A stretch of 64,000 nucleotides of DNA from Methylocella sp. (GTDB taxonomy: Bacteria > Pseudomonadota > Alphaproteobacteria > Rhizobiales > Beijerinckiaceae). Position 1 is the first letter of the stretch. Each line of letters opens with the position of its first letter. Location of the stretch: the NCBI GenBank assembly GCA_037200525.1, contig JBBCGG010000001.1, positions 3,216,501 to 3,280,500 of the forward strand, given 5' to 3'. The notes under the pieces are model-generated. The model saw only the letters and a list, made by a program, of their open reading frames with translations. It was not told the origin of the DNA and ran no database searches. Of this stretch, positions 16,415 to 25,300 are shown piece by piece. The position numbers were made by a program, and so were the translations under genes.

Positions 16415-16940
16415 TTGCTATCCCCCTCAGAGTTGATCATCTAAACCGAGAGCTGAACGCGTGAGATGGATTTTGGCTCCGGTACATTCTCGCCAAAAGT
16501 ATTCACGTTCGCTTGAGCGCTTCGCAGCTAACCCCGCAAGGCTATAGCTGCTCTCGCGTCTGCATTTGGAGGGCATGTGGATGACAAATTGTCGTCCACA
16601 TTGACCGCAGCTACGGCGACCAGCACCCCAGGATTCGAATTCACATCGATTCTGGAAAGTCGCAGTTTTTGCAGCTTTCCAAATTCGGTTAGCGTCCAAT
16701 GCCTTTCGGCGCAAGTTGCGCCGAAAGCCGGACTCGACACGCTCCACCATCAGCAAAAGGCCACGAGCAATGAACTAGCGGCGGCGGGGCTTGGGTCAGG
16801 CTGAGGAAGCCGACATGACGCTGGCAGTAGTACCTCACCAAAAGTTTTTCTTGCCCCTCTTGAAGCGTGGTTTTCGGCTACCCAAATGGCCGGCGTGCGA
16901 CCGTTATCCATGTTGCTCAATACGAATAGGAGCCGCAGAG
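16415..16940. other. Intergenic region without a supported gene
   Basis: Frames on both strands lack ribosome sites and protein-like composition. An imperfect hairpin (GGAAAG ... CTTTCC, about 16656-16681) is present. Nothing else is recognisable. Confidence 0.45.
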
Positions 16941-17183
16941 ATGACCGAGAAATGGTTTAAATTCACATCTGTTGGCCGCAAAGATCTGTATGGCTTTGGC
17001 ACTATGGACGAAGCGGTCATTTTCGCCGAAGGGCATCACACGCCGTATCTTCTGAGCGAGGCAGAGGTTGCCGAACTCGATCTTGCGAATCGAGATGACG
17101 CGTTCACGATTAAAGACGCGTTGGCGTTCATAGGAAGACAGCCAATCGCTGCGGCATCTGCTGCAGAGCCGCAAAATCACTAA
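16941..17183 (+). CDS. Small hypothetical protein
   Basis: An 80-residue soluble acidic protein (TEKWFKFTSVGRKDLYGFGT). AGGAG lies ten bases before the ATG at 16941. The body reads as a compact alpha/beta fold (ELDLANRDDAFTIKDALAFI). No known family. It is a single gene between small exported-protein genes. Confidence 0.5.
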   Translation: MTEKWFKFTSVGRKDLYGFGTMDEAVIFAEGHHTPYLLSEAEVAELDLANRDDAFTIKDALAFIGRQPIAAASAAEPQNH

Positions 17184-17331
17184 CCCTTCCCGCCCCTGAT
17201 GACCTTAGGCTTCCCGAGAAAGCTTCGGGCATGCCCTGCCATCAGGCCGCCGTTCGCATTTTCTGCGAGGAGCACGCACTAGATAATCTATCCGGCCAAG
17301 AGGGTTCGCACGCGGCGCCAACCCTCAATGT

Positions 17332-17730
17332 TCAGTCTTCGAGCCGGATCGGCTTATCGGCGTGGTCACAAAGGATCGTCGCAGGGCGCCATTTGACGCC
17401 CTGCATTGTTGACCTTCCGCGGCCTTCGTAATTGCATCGGTCACTATAAGATTCAAGACAGCGCCAATTTGAGCCGGGAACTTCCCCAGCCCATTCCGGA
17501 TCTTTCGGTGCTTGCCAGTGGCAAATCTTGTCGACCCACTCGCCGTCTAAACGGGCAGCTCCCGCTGGCACACCGCCCATTGAGAAGACGATCGTCGCAG
17601 CCGCGAAGTTTGACGCGTATTGTGAAAGCAGATTTATGATCTTCCCCGCTGGTTTCTGTACAGTCGCGCGGGGTGCGACTGTACGATGAACACGTCGCAG
17701 AGTGGATCCTGCTGACTGATAGGCTTTCAT
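17332..17730 (-). CDS. Hypothetical protein, possibly exported
   Basis: The frame is 132 codons. A hydrophobic stretch (SNFAAATIVFSMGGVPAGAA) precedes a Trp/Cys-rich part with DKICHWQAPKDPEWAGEVPG and four cysteines. The N-terminal 40 residues look unlike protein, so the true start is probably further in at a non-ATG codon; the hydrophobic stretch would then be a signal sequence. No family recognised. Confidence 0.35.
   Translation of the reverse strand: MKAYQSAGSTLRRVHRTVAPRATVQKPAGKIINLLSQYASNFAAATIVFSMGGVPAGAARLDGEWVDKICHWQAPKDPEWAGEVPGSNWRCLESYSDRCNYEGRGRSTMQGVKWRPATILCDHADKPIRLED
17658..17684. repeat. Perfect hairpin of the GTCGC family
   Basis: GTACAGTCGC (17658-17667) pairs exactly with GCGACTGTAC (17675-17684) over GCGGGGT. 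It is one of at least five stand-alone hairpins in the window with a GTCGC/GCGAC core. Confidence 0.7.
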
Positions 17731-17768
17731 CTCAAGTTGAGACGAAAGGTATTGGTCATCGCCCGGAT

Positions 17769-17793
17769 AAACTGTCGCAAGCTGCGACAGTTT
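17769..17793. repeat. Perfect hairpin of the GTCGC family
   Basis: AAACTGTCGCA (17769-17779) pairs exactly with TGCGACAGTTT (17783-17793) over AGC. It ends in TTT on the plus strand and, by symmetry, on the minus strand. It lies in a gap between two minus-strand genes. Confidence 0.7.
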
Positions 17794-18011
17794 CGGAAGG
17801 GACGGCGGCAGCCGTCAAAATCACGGCTTTCATTACAGTATAGCCAGTCTCGGCTGTAGGGGGGTGACCGCCGTCCGCTCGGCCACCGCCCCCACCCTGA
17901 AAATTGCACCGTTATATAATGTGGCAATTTCTAGGCGGAATGTTACAACTGTCAAATCACTAATTGCGACGGTTGCCGGGCGTTAAGTCACTTGTCTGAC
18001 GCTCTTAGAGG

Positions 18012-18634
18012 TCAGCGGTTGCTGCTTCGCATTTTGCGAATCGCGTCGAATTCGGTTTTCTCGCAATCTGCCCTCATCGTGTAGGCATAGTCCTGGTCAC
18101 TCCACTTGGTTGCGCAGTTACTGCGGATTTCCCTGAACTCCTCCGCCGGGATATCTTGCGGGCGTCCAAGCTCTGACCTGTCTTCGGTAGATTCGGGTGT
18201 CTCTGTAAGTGGAAGCGTGTAACCCGCTGGCGGGACATAGGCGGAGCGTCCGTTCTGGATGGGGACTGAGGCAACCGGTGCTGCGGGTGCAGGTGTGCTC
18301 TGCACCGAATTGTACGGAGACAGAATGCGCGAGCTCATCCAGCCCTTTTGGTCCCAAGGCTCTTGAACCGATTTAAAACTAACCCAAGCCCACGTGATTC
18401 CGCGAAAGTCAGTCCGGATGAGGCCGCACCATTGAACGGTCGACCCTTGGCTTAACTTCCAGAGGCCATTACCAGATAAGCTCGGGACTCCACGAACCCA
18501 ACCAAAGTCAGCCAAACTCATCGGCTGAACTGATTTTGCACGCACGTCTCGGCAGCCCTTGTGGATGCAACGAAGGTTGGCATCAAGCACAGCGTCAGCG
18601 CGGCTGCCGATGAAATCATCTTAGGCTTATGCAT
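18012..18634 (-). pseudogene. Exported SH3b-like protein, frameshifted
   Basis: From the ATG at 18632-18634 the frame gives a signal peptide (PKMISSAAALTLCLMPTFVA, cleavage near RAA-ET) but stops at 18518. A second frame (to 18012) continues with RDVRAKSVQPMSLADFGWVR and VQWCGLIRTDFRGITWAWVS, then WDQKGWMSSRIL, whose layout fits a bacterial SH3 (SH3b) wall-binding domain, followed by a Pro-rich linker and a Cys-containing tail. One insertion or deletion near 18525-18590 would join them. Alternatively the second frame starts at its own ATG without a leader. The upstream block is the repeat shared with position 1-130. Confidence 0.5.
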
Positions 18635-18761
18635 TGAAATCACTCGAAATAAATGAAAATTGCTTCGCGATTTTGCGCGCCGCTGCAACCGAAGTAAAGG
18701 TAGTTTTCCTGCTAGGTCAGGTGTTGACATCAGTTGATCGCCACCCACCCAAGGTGCGACC
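18632..18761 (-). repeat. 130-bp upstream block, copy 2 of 2
   Basis: It matches 1-130 closely, and the 51 bases next to the start codon are identical. The block overlaps the ATG of the exported protein gene. Two GTCGC-type hairpins follow immediately (18756-18774 and 18795-18812), as the perfect hairpin at 134-162 follows copy 1. Confidence 0.8.
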
Positions 18762-18812
18762 GGTCTCTGGTCGCGTGGCGGGCGTCAGTTTTGGAGTCGC
18801 CAACTTCGCGAC
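18756..18812. repeat. Two small GTCGC-type hairpins
   Basis: GCGACC pairs with GGTCGC across GGTCTCT (about 18756-18774), and AGTCGC pairs with GCGACT across CAACTTC (about 18795-18812). They separate the phage baseplate remnant from the repeated upstream block. Confidence 0.5.
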
Positions 18813-18824
18813 TTTATTCCATCG

Positions 18825-19119
18825 CTACGTTTTCAAGTCTGATGACCCCGCCTCGGGCTTGCCTGTGAGGCCATCGCCGGGTTGTGAATCGGTGTGCAGG
18901 TGCGTCTGGACGTTAACCTGATCGCCCGTTCCGAAGCCCGCGATAATCTTGCCGTTGCAGGTCACTTGGGCTGTCGTGAACGCGATTGCCGTCCGGCCCC
19001 CACGTCATCTTGTTCCCGTTCATGTCGCCAACACTACACCCGTATCCGTCCACTGAAAGTATGGTTCTGTGTTGCGGTGTTCGGCATCGGACCGTGATAG
19101 ACGCCCGCCCTGACCACAC
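18825..19119 (-). pseudogene. Phage baseplate spike (gpV/gp45-like) remnant
   Basis: Two frames together resemble the end of a tail spike/baseplate assembly protein. The first gives VDGYGCSVGDMNGNKMTWGP. After a shift near 19000 the second gives IAFTTAQVTCNGKIIAGFGT and VQTHLHTDSQPGDGLTGKPE, ending at a TAG at 18825-18827. The 'THxHxD...GxTG-P' ending is characteristic of gpV/gp5-type spikes, where His residues bind metal. The N-terminal oligonucleotide-binding part is missing and there is no proper start. It follows the tape-measure terminator on the same strand. Confidence 0.6.
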
Positions 19120-19126
19120 TAAGGAA

Positions 19127-19155
19127 TCAAAAATGCCGCCGACGCGGCGGCATTT
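19127..19155 (-). terminator. Intrinsic terminator of the tape measure gene
   Basis: AAATGCCGCC (19131-19140) pairs with GGCGGCATTT (19146-19155) over GACGC. On the minus strand the stem is followed by TTTTTGATT. It lies just after the natural tape-measure stop at 19169. Confidence 0.85.
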
Positions 19156-19168
19156 CTAAAAGCTGTGA

Positions 19169-19234
19169 TTATGCCCGCCCATAGTTGGCGGGGACCGCCC
19201 GCGAATTAACCGCCAAAGCCCGCTTCAAGTCCTA
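19169..19234 (-). pseudogene. C-terminal remnant of tape measure protein
   Basis: After the IS, the minus strand reads DLKRALAVNSRAVPANYGRA and stops at 19169, a typical tape-measure ending (ANYG-x-A). It is the separated end of the gene at 20126-22145. Rejoining the flanks at the duplicated TA leaves it one base out of frame, so the gene may already have been broken or lost a base. Confidence 0.6.
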
Positions 19235-20125
19235 AGAGTCTGTTTGACAACTTTGACATGGTTCTTTGGTTATGATTCACGCTTTCGATGTGGACAGCCA
19301 AGAGCCGTGGCCGAATGGCCAAGATTGAGAAGAAGACGAAGCGCTATCCGAGCGACCTGACTGATGAGGAATGGTCTTCGGTCAAGCCGTTTCTGCCGAA
19401 GGCGGGAGTGACCGGAAGCCCCCGACGGACAGACCTGCGCGAAGTTTTGAACGCTATCCGGTATCTGGTGCGGTCGGGATGTGAGTGGCGGATGCTGCCG
19501 GTTCACTTCCCGCCCTGGCAGAGGGTGTACTGGTGGTTTCGCCGCCTGACCCGGCGTCTGATGTTTCGCACCCTTCACGATGTCGCCTTGATGATCGACC
19601 GCGCGCGGACGGGCCGCAACGCCGAACCGAGCGCGGCGGTGCTCGACAGCCAGTCCGTCAAAGCTCCGGCGCCGCAGGGAACACGCGGGTTCGACGGCGC
19701 CAAGAAGATCGTCGGGCGCAAACGCCATATCGCGGTCGACGCCGACGGACGTCTGCTGATGGTCAATCTCACCACGGCCGATATCGCCGACAGCACAGGC
19801 GCGCAAGCCGTTCTTGAGGCCATCCAAAAACGCTGGCCGCGGGTCAAACACCTGTTCGCCGACAGCGCCTACGATCGCCAGCGACTGCTCGACAAAGCGG
19901 CTTTTCTCGACTTCACCGTCGAGATCGTGCGGCGTACCGAGGCCGCATTCGTGATTCTGCCGAGACGATGGGTCGTCGAACGGACCTTCGGATGGATGAC
20001 CCGCCACAGGCGTCTCGTCCGAGACTACGAGGCCCGGATAGACGTCTCTCACGCCATGATCGAGGTCGCTATGGCCGGCTTGTTGATCCGCCGGATAACC
20101 CACCCATAGTTGTCAAACGGACTCT
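19235..20125 (+). mobile_element. IS5-family insertion sequence, intact
   Basis: The 891-bp element has near-perfect terminal repeats AGAGTCTGTTTGACAACT (left) and the complement of AGTTGTCAAACGGACTCT (right). TA on each side (19233-19234, 20126-20127) is the 2-bp target duplication typical of the IS427-type subgroup. It carries one uninterrupted transposase gene on the plus strand, opposite to the phage gene it interrupts. Confidence 0.88.
19288..20109 (+). CDS. IS5-family transposase
   Basis: A 273-residue DDE transposase in a single frame. An N-terminal DUF4096-like domain (YPSDLTDEEWSSVKPFLPKA) precedes the catalytic part: VLDSQSVKAP (Asp), LFADSAYDRQ (Asp) and ERTFGWMTRHRRLVRDYE (Glu with the Y-(2)-R-(3)-E-(6)-K-type signature). 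A second ATG at 19315 could be the real start. No lesion is seen, so the element may still be mobile. Confidence 0.9.
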   Translation: MWTAKSRGRMAKIEKKTKRYPSDLTDEEWSSVKPFLPKAGVTGSPRRTDLREVLNAIRYLVRSGCEWRMLPVHFPPWQRVYWWFRRLTRRLMFRTLHDVALMIDRARTGRNAEPSAAVLDSQSVKAPAPQGTRGFDGAKKIVGRKRHIAVDADGRLLMVNLTTADIADSTGAQAVLEAIQKRWPRVKHLFADSAYDRQRLLDKAAFLDFTVEIVRRTEAAFVILPRRWVVERTFGWMTRHRRLVRDYEARIDVSHAMIEVAMAGLLIRRITHP

Positions 20126-22145
20126 TAGCGATGCCTCCTGCATCAGTTGCCTGCGTGTGAATGCTGATCGGCCCATTGATGTTGGTTTCGGCGGACGACG
20201 TATGTGTCGTCGAACTGTTGTTATTCGTCGATCCCTTGGCGGCTCCGGAGGCGCCTACCGATAGCGCTCTGGCGCGGGCTGCTCTCCGGGCCGATTGTGC
20301 AGCATCGAGCAACCCATGCCCTGCGGCCGGACCGATGACAACCCAGCCTTGCGGCGTTAAGCCCTTCCTGATCCCGCCAACAACACGAGTTGCCGAATAT
20401 TTGCTATCCGCCGCCGTGACAGATGTCGAAATCCCAGGGATGCCTGCGACAGTCTTTCCTTGGAAGTTGTCTGTGTATCCGCCACTCTGCGCAAATCCCT
20501 CAGCTCTCTTATAAAGAGACGCCCCTCGCGCGGCCTCTGCGGCAGTAGTCGCATTGTTCAGGACGGCCTTGGCTGACCCTTCTGAGCCATTCAACTCTCT
20601 GATTGCAGCCTGAAGCTGAGCGTCGAAGTCGGTGTTTCTGCCGAGACCGCTGGACTGCTGTCTGGAATTGCTCCACTGGGCAATGCCGAAATGTCCGGTG
20701 CTGTTCAATGATGCCGGACCGCCGTTAGCTTCAACATTCTTCCATCGGCTAATAAGCGCCCTGGCGCCGAGGTCGGTTAGGCCCCCTGCTTTGTGAGAAC
20801 GTCGTAGGCGTGTGCTTGCCGCTCCGGCGTCCACCCACCCGTGCGTCCCAGCATTGGCGGGTCCATGGGCGCCGCCAGCCGACGGAGAGCGTGGCGAGGA
20901 AGTCGATGAGCGGCTTGGCGCAGGTCGGCCACCTTGGATCTCCGGCACCCACCTCTGCCAAAGATTCCGAGTGTCCGCCGGAGGTGTGAACAGGCTATCA
21001 TCAACCGGCCCCGTCGTGACCGGATTAGTGCCGAGCATGGCCAGAAGATTTATCAATCGGCCGATGGCGGTGTTGTTTCCCACTGTCGTCATCGCCCTGC
21101 CAAGGACTAGGACGGCGGCAGTTATTCTGGCTATACCGGATAGCGCGGCAATGAGCTTTGTCTCAACCCAGAAGGCCAGGAAGATCTCTGCGGCATTTTG
21201 TGCGCCTCCCAAAGCGCGAACGACGGCCGAGACGCCGGAAACGAAAGTCTTTAAGCCTGCGGCAACCTCATCCCAGGGGATCGATTTCAGCCAGTCCCCG
21301 AACTCTTTGACCTTTTCGGTTATCTGGCTCTCAAGCCATTCGTGATTCGCAGCAACCCAGTCCTTCATCCGCTGCAAAACATCGAGCAGATAGGGCGACA
21401 AATCTAGGAGAATCGAACGGCCAAGGTTCGTCGAGGCGTGTATTACGTCCCAAGTGGATTCTTGGAGCTTCTGGTCGGCATCGGCCATCGCCTTAGTGAC
21501 GGCTGTCGTTCTTGTAATTTGGTCAATGATCGCGGCGTTCTTGACCGGGTCTTGCGTCAAGAAATTAGCGGTGCCCTGATCCAATCCAAGGCGCTTGGCG
21601 AACGCGGTCGCGAGTTGCGGGTCAGTCTTGCTCAGCGCATTAAGCTGAACGTTGAGCTGTTTGAAGATCTGGTCAACTGGCTGAGCCAGATTGACGATGG
21701 AGCTATGGGTCGCGCCAGCGAGCTTAGCCAGCGGCTCAATGAGGCCGGACTCGCCCGAAATCTTAATCTGCTGAATGGCGTCGCTGAAAGACGCAAAGGA
21801 TGACGCCGCGCCATCGGCAGAACCGCCAGCGCGCTCAATGGCCTGTTCCCAAGCCGACAACGTTCGCGGGGCTTCGCCGATATTCCGCGCCAACCGGTCA
21901 AGCGCCGCATCGGTCTGGACGATATCCTGGACGAACTCTTTAATGCCACGACCTACGGTGAACACAGCAAATAGCGCAATAGCCGCCTGGGCAAGACCTT
22001 TGAGGCCCTGCTGCGCTTTCTTCACAGAGTCCTCAATATCCTTGCCGGATTTCTGGGCCGCCTCTGTGGTCTGCTTAAAGGCCCCGGTGGCCGCCTTTTG
22101 ACCCTTTACGGAACCGCTCGCGTCCAGGCCTAGCTCAACGAGCAA
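20126..22145 (-). pseudogene. Phage tape measure protein with lysozyme-like domain, interrupted
   Basis: The N-terminal part is coiled-coil (LVELGLDASGSVKGQKAATG, QSGKDIEDS-type repeats), then come hydrophobic helices (AIALFAVFTVGRGIKEF). Around residues 450-560 there is a phage tail lysozyme-like domain (RALISRWKNVEANGGPASLN and STGHFGIAQWSN). Near 20780-20850 the expected GGWTPERQAHAYDVLTKQG is read in another frame, implying two compensating shifts, one at the five-G run (20782-20786 on the plus strand). An IS5 element replaces the C-terminal end. The first codon is a TTG preceded by a foreign ProX fragment, so the N-terminal end is also cut. The gene is dead several times over. Confidence 0.8.
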
Positions 22146-22147
22146 GC

Positions 22148-22380
22148 TGTCGATAACAGTAGCTCCGTGTCATCCTTGATCATCCCCAGAATCAGACGAT
22201 TGCCGTCATTGCCTGGTTCGATTCCGTAAATTTTCCCCTTCAAGGCCGCCTTGAATTTCGCGATGTCCTTGAACGATTTGAGTCCCTTGTCATAGGTGTA
22301 GGTTGGCACCGCCAGCGTATATTTGGCTCCACTGAGATTAACCCCGACTACATGGTTATCGGCGACGAGCTTCTCGCGCG
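22148..22380 (-). pseudogene. Fragment of glycine betaine/proline ABC transporter binding protein (ProX/OpuAC type)
   Basis: The minus-strand frame encodes DNHVVGVNLSGAKYTLAVPT, then KGLKSFKDIAKFKAALKGKI and YGIEPGNDGNRLILGMIKDD. This is the middle of a periplasmic betaine-binding protein; IYGIEPGNDGN is close to the family consensus. About 75 codons remain, with neither end. It abuts the truncated tape measure gene, so it is a recombination scar. Confidence 0.8.
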
Positions 22381-22475
22381 ATCGAAGATGCCGGGGTCAA
22401 TGCACAATTATCGTCAACCAACACGTTCTTTCTTCGGATCACAAAACGAAAGGTGAGTCAGATGCTAACCAATGA

Positions 22476-22721
22476 TTAGCTCAAAGGCTTCAAGGCGGCA
22501 GCCCCAATAACCCGCTCGGCGCCTACGACAGCAAGGAAAGTCAGCCTGTACCCTTCGTCGTGACCGGCGTCGGCCGCAATGGGCAGAAAGGTGCAATGGA
22601 TAACTTGCCCACGGACATTCTCCAGCAGGCCCAGCGGGCGGTTCACGATCAGCGCGACCGCGCCATCCAGAGCTTCGCTGAGAAGCATCCCGAAGCTGCT
22701 CGCATTCGAAACGTTTGAGGG
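22476..22721 (-). pseudogene. Phage small protein, N-terminal part missing
   Basis: The frame is open from a TGA upstream and reads NASSFGMLLSEALDGAVALI and ENVRGQVIHCTFLPIAADAG, ending RVIGAAALKPLS. It lies between the ProX fragment and an IS, co-oriented with the tape measure. It may be intact from the ATG at 22686-22688 (70 residues), but the reading before that ATG also looks protein-like, which suggests truncation. The family is unknown to me. Confidence 0.4.
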
Positions 22722-22777
22722 TCAGCAAGATGGCGAAAATACAACCCTCAGCGCGTGATGGGGTGCGCGCAAACCTA

Positions 22778-23610
22778 GGCTCAGGACTCATTGATTGAGA
22801 TAGAAGAGGACGGCGGCTGCGATGCAGATGGCGGAGAAGAAGGTGTGGGCGCATCGATCATAGCGGGTTGCGATGCGCCGCCAGTCCTTGAGCTTGGCGA
22901 ACATGTTCTCGATTTTGTGACGCTGGCGGTAGAGCGTCTTGTCATAGGCAATGGGAAGCTTGCGGCTTCTGGTTGGCGGGATGCAGGGCTCGACGCCCCT
23001 GGCCTTCAGCGCGGCGCGGAACCAGTTGCTGTCGTAGCCCCTGTCGGCGATCAACATTGAAGCGGGCGGTAAAGCCTTGAGCATCAGCCGCGCGCCCTTG
23101 TGGTCGCTCATCTGGCCCTCCGAGAGCAACATGACGAGGGGCTTGCCGGCGCCGTCGCAAACGACGTGGAGCTTCGAGTTCAGTCCGCCTTTCGTGCGCC
23201 CGATACGGCGGGGAAGAGCCCCTTTTTGAGCAGGCTCGCCGCTGTGCGATGCGCCTTCAGATGCGTGGCGTCGATCATGATGCGCTCGGGCTTTGGACCT
23301 TCGCCAGCGAGCGCGGCGAATATGCGGTCGAAGACGCCGAGCCGGCTCCAGCGGATGAAGCGATTGTAAAGCGTCTTGTGCGGCCCGTAATCCTTGGGCG
23401 CATCTTTCCATTGCAGGCCGTTGCGGATCACATAGACGATTCCGCTGACCACCCGACGGTCGTCAACCCGCGGAACGCCATGCGACAGAGGAAAATGCGG
23501 CGCAAGCCGCGCCATCTGCCGCTCGCCCAACAAAAACAAATCACTCATCCCAGCCTCCCCATGCGGAGACCAGGAATCACATCTCAGGCAAATTTAATAG
23601 GTCCTGAGCC
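22778..23610 (-). mobile_element. IS5-family insertion sequence (833 bp)
   Basis: The ends are GGCTCAGGAC (left) and GTCCTGAGCC (right), each flanked by TA. The transposase is encoded in two overlapping frames on the minus strand, as in IS427-group elements that use frameshifting. Its right-hand TA (23611-23612) is also the left-hand TA of the next element. Confidence 0.88.
22788..23548 (-). CDS. IS5/IS427-type transposase in two frames
   Basis: Frame 1 (23180-23548) gives the DUF4096 domain (PRVDDRRVVSGIVYVIRNGL) and the first Asp (IMIDATHLKAHRTAASL). Frame 2 (22788-23411) gives LNSKLHVVCDGAGKPLVMLL, the second Asp (LIADRGYDSNWF) and the Glu region (YRQRHKIENMFAKLKDWRRI). The overlap contains CTCAAAAAGGGG, a slippery run at which a -1 shift yields the fusion. 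Both halves look undamaged. Confidence 0.85.
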
Positions 23611-23612
23611 TA

Positions 23613-24450
23613 GGGTCCAGACTCACAACCAGTAGCAAACGGTAGCGGCGATGCAGACTGTGGCGAGGAAGTTTAATGCGTTTCGGTCGTAGCGCGTAGC
23701 CACGCGCCTGAAGTCTTTCAGGCGGCAGAACATGCGTTCGATGGCGTTGCGGTTTCGATAGAGGAAGGGCGAGAAGCAGTTCTTCCACCTGCGATTGGCC
23801 TTGGGCGGGATATTCGGCATAGCTCCGCGCTCCTCGACCTGCCGACGGATCGCATTTGCGTCGTAGCCCTTGTCGCCATGGAGGATTTCGCAAGGAGGAA
23901 GTCGCGCGATAAGCTCCGCGCCCGCCGAGCAATCGGCGATTTGGCCGCCGGTGAGCATGAAAGACAGCGGGCGGCAGTCCGCATCGGTCAATGCGTGGAT
24001 TTTGGTTGTGCGCCCGCCGCGCGAACGGCCGATGGCCTGATTCTTCTCCCCCCTTTGCCGCCACTGGCCGAGCGATGCGCCTTGACCGCCGAGGAGTCGA
24101 TGAGGACCTGCGCCGGCGGCCCGCCTGCTTGCGCAAGCGCGTGGAACAGATCGATCCAAACGCCCTTAGCAGCCCAGCGAACGTAGCGATTGTAGAGAGT
24201 CTTCTTTGGCCCGTACTCCAGCGGCGCGTCAATCCAGCGTCCGCCAGATTTCAGCACATGAATGATCCCGCTGATCACCCGGCGATCATCGACGCCCGCC
24301 TTGCCGCGCGTGTCCGTGGGAAGATGCGGCGCGATCTTCGCGAACTGCGCGTCCGTCAGCCAGAATTGATCCCGATTCATAGTCGCTTCCTTTCGGAAGC
24401 TGTGAATCACAATCCGCCTGTCACGCCAACCATTTTATGGGTCTGGGCCC
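23613..24450 (-). mobile_element. Second IS5-family element, abutting the first
   Basis: An 838-bp element with ends GGGTCCAGAC (left) and GTCTGGGCCC (right). TA lies on both sides (23611-23612 and 24451-24452), the left one shared with the preceding IS. It interrupts the 5' end of a phage coiled-coil gene. Confidence 0.88.
23623..24380 (-). CDS. IS5/IS427-type transposase in two frames
   Basis: Frame 1 (23988-24380, start NRDQFWLTDAQFAKIAPHLP) carries the N-terminal domain and first Asp (AQVLIDSSAVKAHRSASGGK). Frame 2 (to 23623) carries RGGRTTKIHALTDADCRPLS, the second Asp (LHGDKGYDANAI) and the Glu region (RNRNAIERMFCRLKDFRRVA). The switch must occur at the GGGGGG-type run near 24045-24060. 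No stop interrupts either half. Confidence 0.85.
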
Positions 24451-24453
24451 TAG

Positions 24454-25262
24454 CTCTAGCGATCAATGATCTCGCCGATGCCGAGCAAGACCTCAAGGTT
24501 GCTCACGACGCCTGCCGGATCGCAAGCGACAACAAATTCGCAGCGATTCATGTGCTCGATGAGGTCCGGGATGAAATCGCGGCATCTGGTGATGATGATT
24601 TCGCGGTTAGCCTCATGGGGTCGTTGCGTGGCGGCGAGGCGTTCGATGTGTCGACACTTGATCGCCCCGCTGCTGAGAAGCGGGCGCGGGAGGAGGCTGC
24701 CGCGTATGAAGTTGACAACTGGAGAAAAACGCAGATCGCGTGCGAGGCCGCTATTCCTGACAAGGAACGTGAGGTCAGTGAGTCAAAGCGCCGTGTTGAG
24801 ATCGCGGCCCGAGAAGTCATCCAGGCGTCGGGAGCCGTCGCTTGCTTGACGAAGGATTTGGACATGATGCAGGCGGAGGTCGTGCGGCGTCGCGACCAGC
24901 TGCATTATTTGTATCGCACCGATGCCGACAAGGATAGAATTCGCAAAATCCTTCGTGATGATTTGCTCCCCGGCGGCATAAGCCATGTGGAAATTATCGA
25001 CTGGCGGCGGCACGAGGATCACATCGCGTGGCAGGAAGCTTTCGCGGCTCTGAGCCGTGATCCCGATGCTGTGCTGCCCATCTATGACAACAAGAAGGAC
25101 GATTGCGGCGGATCGCCTTTCGTCGGAAGGAACTGGAGCAGTTCATCGCTGAAGCAGCGGCGAAGGAAGCCGGAGTCGATGTCAACGATTCTGGTCTGCG
25201 CTTTACGGTGCATTTCCAGACCGAGATCGACTCGCCCCATCATCCAACGGCGCATGTATTGA
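24454..25262 (+). pseudogene. Phage coiled-coil protein, 5' end removed by IS
   Basis: The frame is open from the IS boundary and encodes about 210 residues of coiled coil (DLADAEQDLKVAHDACRIAS; AIPDKEREVSESKRRVEIAA), then HVEIIDWRRHEDHIAWQEAF. It is plus-oriented, unlike the tape measure. Near 25090 coding character passes to another frame, so the last 55 codons are doubtful. It resembles in type the coiled-coil gene at 3122-3799. Confidence 0.5.
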
Positions 25263-25288
25263 TCAGCAAAACAGAGCTGGCCAGATAA
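25103..25288 (+). CDS. Small phage protein or frameshifted end of the coiled-coil gene
   Basis: A 61-codon frame from a TTG reads RRKELEQFIAEAAAKEAGVD, then VNDSGLRFTVHFQTEIDSPH and HVLISKTELAR. It looks genuinely coding. An in-frame TGA lies just upstream and AAGGA is very close to the TTG. It could be a separate gene or the frameshifted C-terminal end of the gene before it. The glycine-rich fibre gene begins 12 bases later. Confidence 0.45.
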   Translation: MRRIAFRRKELEQFIAEAAAKEAGVDVNDSGLRFTVHFQTEIDSPHHPTAHVLISKTELAR

Positions 25289-25300
25289 CGGAGTTTCGCA

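Noticed and set aside
19288-20103. Minus-strand frame of 277 codons opposite the IS5 transposase
   Set aside because: It is the mirror of the transposase gene and has no independent support.
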